Positions 60,431 through 64,000 of a DNA stretch of 64,000 nt are shown here, in pieces; the first letter of the stretch is position 1, and each line of letters begins with the position of its first letter. Under the pieces are notes generated by a model that saw nothing but the letters and a program-made list of their open reading frames with translations, ran no database searches and was not told the origin of the DNA. A program made the position numbers and the translations under genes. Location: the NCBI GenBank assembly GCA_001179505.1, contig CDMY01000306.1, forward strand, positions 10,281-74,280. Reading direction: 5' to 3'. Source of the DNA: Vitrella brassicaformis. Taxonomy: Eukaryota; Sar; Vitrellaceae.

Positions 60431-62498
60431 ATGGCGCCAAAGAAACGGAAGAACAACGATGGAGCAGCCGGTGGTGAGTCCGCCACCGCCCCATCGCAGC
60501 TGCACTCCGTCACATGCGGTCGGGAGGAGGGTGATGAGCTGCTCAAGGAGGCCGCCGGATACGTCGACGGCCTGAAAGAGGTGTTCACGACGACGGCATC
60601 CAAGGCCGACAAGGAGCTGGAGCAGCTGGCGGGCGAGATCAAGCAGCTGATCACAGACAACGGAGGCACCATCGAACCGCAGCAGACGAGCGGCAAGATG
60701 CAGCTCAACGTGGGCGGGCGGGTCTTTGAGATTGCCGTGACAGGACTCCTGCATCCCAAGATGAAGATGACTTACCTCTCGACGCTGCTGCTGCACTTCA
60801 ACGACCAGCTACCCAAGGACGCCAATCAGCTGCCATTCCTCGAGATGCATGCACCCTACTTCAAATGGCTGCGCGACCAGCTGGCGCTCCTGGAGAGCCG
60901 CCACCTCGACGAGATCACCCTCCATTCGCCAGAGGCCGGCGACCCATCGTATGCCGAGTACCATTCGCTGTTCATCACAAAGAAGCTGGGCGGCGACATA
61001 CAGGGGCAGCGGTGGGCGCCTGGTGCATCGACAGCAGCAGCAGCGGCGGCGGCTGGAGGGCGAGGCGAGCAGCAGGATGTGGAGATGGCCGACGGCAACG
61101 GTGGTGAGGGTGGGCGCGAGGGGGGTGGTGAGGGTGAGGGCAGTGGCGATGGGGTGGGAGTAGATGAGGCGTTTGAGAAGACCGAGCGGTACATGAGCAA
61201 CTATCGGCGGGTACGTGAGGGGCTGCAGAAGCAGAAGGAGGTCATGGAGGCCTTCCTGTCGGCGATGCGGCCGTTCGTCAAGGGGCATAGCAGCAATGAG
61301 GATATCGAGGTGTTGACGCTGACGGTGTGTGGGGACAAGGTGTCGGTCCTCCGCCGCACCATCGCACCACTCGGACCAGACCATGCACTCGTCAAGCGAT
61401 ACAATCCGTAAGGACCGTAAGGCTGGGGATCTTGTCTGGTGTCCTATGTGCCTGTGTGTGTGTGTGTGTGTGTGCGTGTGTTTCTTCAGCGACGAGTGGC
61501 CCGACCAGGAGGCCCACCAGACGTCGCTCAAGTTCCTGCAGCTCGTCGTCGACTTCGGCCGCCGCCTGGTCATGCCGTCCGGCCGGTTTGTGCATCCGCC
61601 GGTGGTGGCGCCGCACGAGAAGGAGATGTTCGTCGTCGAGCTGGGCATGTACGGCCTCAACACGATGCCGCCAGTCGGTGAGGCGGCGGGGGCGTCCGCT
61701 GTGATCAAGACGGCCGACGAGTGGCTGGCGGTGATGAAGATGACCGACAAGAAAATCGCAACGCCGCCATCGCTGCTGTACAAGTGAGCTGCAGCACTCA
61801 CGCGCCACACGCGACAAGAAAATCGCAACGCCGCCATCGCTGCTGTACAAGTGAGCTGCAGCACAGGCAGACGACAGGACGAGACCACATTGTCCTTCTG
61901 TGTGTCCATCAGGGGTAGTCGCGACACGTATGCCTTCCCCAAGATGCTCGAGTGTCTGGCCGACAAGAGCGGCCTGCTCTTCGCCCTCCGAGATGGCCAC
62001 ACACACCGATTCGGGGCCTTCATCGACGGAGAGATCGACCCGCCCGAGGACAACACAAAGAGCAACCTCTACAAGGCGCCCGCCTTCTTCTTCTCGCTGT
62101 CGGGTGCGTACGAGACGCCGACCAAGATCGAGATCCCCGAGGAGAGGCAGTCAGTGGCGGTGGCCGGCACACAGGGGGCGGTGACCAACCGCAATGGCGA
62201 GCCGTGTGGGAACGTGTACATCGGTCGCGGCTCTCTCTGGCTGGGATTCGCCCAGCCAGGTCCGGCGGCCAACCTCAGCAGCTGCCAGCAGTGGATCGCG
62301 CGGGAGCACCTTCCGGCGGGATACAACGGGGCGACCAACGAGCATGGCGAGGGCACATTGGCACAGTCCCTGAACTTCACGTGCGATGAGATGGAAATCT
62401 GGCAGGTGGGTGGGTGAGGGTAACGGAGGGCACATATCGTTGGCTGGCTGTGGACAGCACTGCTGCATGTGTTCTGTGTGCAGGTGGTGAGCGGCTGA
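60431..62498 (+). CDS. Double BTB (KCTD/T1-like) and TLDc domain protein
   Basis: Four exons: 60431-61410 (ending RYNP), one from about 61490 to 61783, one from about 61914 to 62406, and a short last exon ending VVSG at TGA 62498. The N-terminus MAPKKRKNNDG is basic (possible nuclear signal). Residues ~95-160 form a T1/BTB domain (KMQLNVGGRVFEIAVTG). A glycine/alanine-rich acidic linker follows, then a second BTB-like start (EVLTLTVCGDKVSVLRRTIA and DEWPDQ). The C-terminal TLDc domain shows DTYAFPKMLECLADKSGLLF, FGAFIDGEI, APAFFFSLSGAYE, NVYIGRGSLWLGF and FTCDEMEIWQV. BTB domains oligomerise and often bring substrates to CUL3 ligases; TLDc proteins bind V-ATPase or act in oxidative stress. 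Combined function is unknown. A 53-bp duplication spans one donor. Confidence 0.82.
61745..61864 (+). repeat. 53-bp tandem duplication across an exon-intron junction
   Basis: Bases 61745-61797 recur at 61812-61864 (offset 67). Each copy carries the exon end and the donor AA/gtgagc. Using the first donor keeps the frame; using the second would run through an in-frame TGA. Confidence 0.9.
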
Positions 62499-62594
62499 AC
62501 CGATCTGACAGCACACGTAGACAGCGGCCAAGGGAGGGTGAGACCACACAACACTGCAGCACACAGCATCACACACAGGAGGCAAGCCGACGCT

Positions 62595-62626
<32 letters not shown>

Positions 62627-64000
62627 TGTGTTTCAGGTGGTATGTGTAGACGGAGGGAGGAGGAGCCTTGCTGCAGCTTGATGGATGGCCGCAGTGTGTA
62701 GTTAGCTTGATAGCGGCTGACTCAGACCCGACAGCATGACGGCCTTATGACGAATTCGTGTCCATGTGCAGACACGATCATGTGTGTGCGTGTCAACCTT
62801 TATCCACTGAGGCCTCGTCACTTGACAATCAATCAGAAAATTCCTGACACTCACTCATTTCATTCAATCCATCCATTCTGTCTGTCTGTCTGTCTGTCTG
62901 CGTGTGTCGTTCATTCTTCGTGTGTCAACGAGCCGGCCGCCACCTGATCCATGGTGTCTTAGCTCGAGACACCAGGCCAGGGATGAGGTCACGCCTCTGC
63001 GACAGATACACGAACAGCCGCCCAGCACGATGAGCATCGACGTGCGTCTCACGACGGAGGCACATGCTCAGACAAGACAGACACGACTGCATGTAAGTGT
63101 GTTTTGGTGGCTCGATTGAGGGGGGGAGCCATGGCCATGGTCAGACAGGTCAGCGTTGCGCTGGTGTGGTTTTGTTTTGTGTCGATCGGTGTGTCGGTGT
63201 GTCGGTGTGTCGGTGTGTCTCCAAGCAAGGCCGAGATTGGCTGTTGGTCTGTTTAAATTTATGTGTGCGTACACATACCGATCGATCGGTCGATCCGTGT
63301 GAGTGCACATATGTACATATGTATACCGATGTCTGTCTGTCTGCACACGTACACACACACAAATATACATATATCGCATTTGTATATGACCGCTCTGTCG
63401 ATGCGATCGATATCTATCGGTCGGGTGAGTATGTCGGTGACCTCTGCAGAAGAAACGATGGTCGTGGGTGAGAGTGAGTGTGAGTGTGTTTGAGTGGTTT
63501 AGTCAGGAGAGACGAACACTTGATTGCCGACAGGCAATATACACACACACGTGATTGATGCGTCCACTCATGGGTCAGGTCAATGGCTGTCTCAACCCGT
63601 CCAGTCATCCACACCGATCTGATGTGGACACAGAAAACAAAACGGAGAGCCGTTCCACCCACCGCTAATCAAACCGTTCGTATGCACACACAAAAAGGGT
63701 TCGTCACACACATGAACACATCAATGCCAACGTACGATGTTTGTCAAAACTGCATGGATGCGTCAGGGGGGGCCGCTCGCTGTCTGTGCACACTTCTACG
63801 GTTGTCCCCCTGTCCATCCTCAATCAGTGCACCACCCACACCACACTCTGCCGGCACGTGAGACCCCCTCGATCACGCTGCGGTCCTCCTTCTCTCCGCC
63901 TCCCTCTCCACACCCTCATCTGACACATCCATGTCCATCCATCCATAAGGCACACATTGAATGCGTGTGTGTCACTCTGATCTGGCGCACCCTCCTCCTC
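62499..64000. other. Non-coding right end with repeat copy 2
   Basis: About 1.5 kb with no supportable gene. It holds the BTB-TLDc 3' region, TGTC microsatellites near 62878-62900, and the second copy of the duplicated segment. Frames are short and microsatellite-derived. Confidence 0.55.
63160..63640 (+). repeat. Segmental direct repeat, copy 2
   Basis: Second copy of the 59690-60190 segment, about 3.45 kb downstream, same orientation. Differences are mostly in TG, TA and CGAT microsatellite lengths; the single-copy core from 63417 to 63471 is nearly unchanged. Confidence 0.85.

Noticed and set aside
59690-63640. Flanking repeats as LTRs of a retroelement
   Set aside because: The interval encodes only a BTB-TLDc protein, with no reverse transcriptase, integrase or primer-binding site, and repeat ends show no TG..CA or target duplication that I can see.

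Overview
The window is nuclear DNA of a GC-rich, intron-dense eukaryote. Genes are cut into many short exons with GT-AG introns, and the three standard stop codons all end genes. The gene set fits a photosynthetic or once-photosynthetic alveolate, most like a chromerid alga such as Vitrella. The evidence is a bacterial-type release factor 2 with a signal peptide followed by a presumptive plastid transit region, thrombospondin type-1 (TSP1) membrane proteins like those of Apicomplexa, ciliary genes (DNAAF2, AGBL5/CCP5) and a double-BTB/TLDc protein. The species is inferred. I saw no RNA gene, transposon or CRISPR array.

Layout: a DEAD-box helicase 3' end (57-617), a small unknown protein (1485-2190), a rhomboid pseudoprotease (3103-4609, -), the dynein-arm assembly factor DNAAF2 (4728-8566), an unknown protein (9408-10761, -), a giant LRR/disordered protein with a possible degenerate PARP-like C-terminus (11137-25578), a single-exon putative mitochondrial membrane protein (26122-26730), organellar RF2 (27452-30069, -), an unknown protein (30574-32385), an otubain (32870-34381, -), CCP5 (34566-39973), a polytopic membrane protein (40464-42517, -), an EF-hand protein (42616-43914), two TSP1 paralogues (44134-45614 and 49172-50830, both -) alternating with a secreted S12 serine hydrolase (45951-48067) and a very large secreted repeat protein (51070-59665), and finally a BTB-BTB-TLDc protein (60431-62498).

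The strongest organisational feature is that minus-strand and plus-strand genes alternate as seven head-to-head pairs with start codons about 100-510 bp apart. Introns carry long TG, TC and TGTC microsatellites that mostly follow the direction of transcription and sit in front of the acceptor AG.

Functional links: DNAAF2 and CCP5 both serve microtubule/cilium biology. The block 44-60 kb is dominated by secreted or surface proteins. Its last member, with paired FGGGGG repeats, about ten W-x-K-F type repeats and a Cys/His cluster, is the best candidate for something undescribed. Exon boundaries were worked out by eye from splice signals and frame continuity, so gene ends are approximate where noted.
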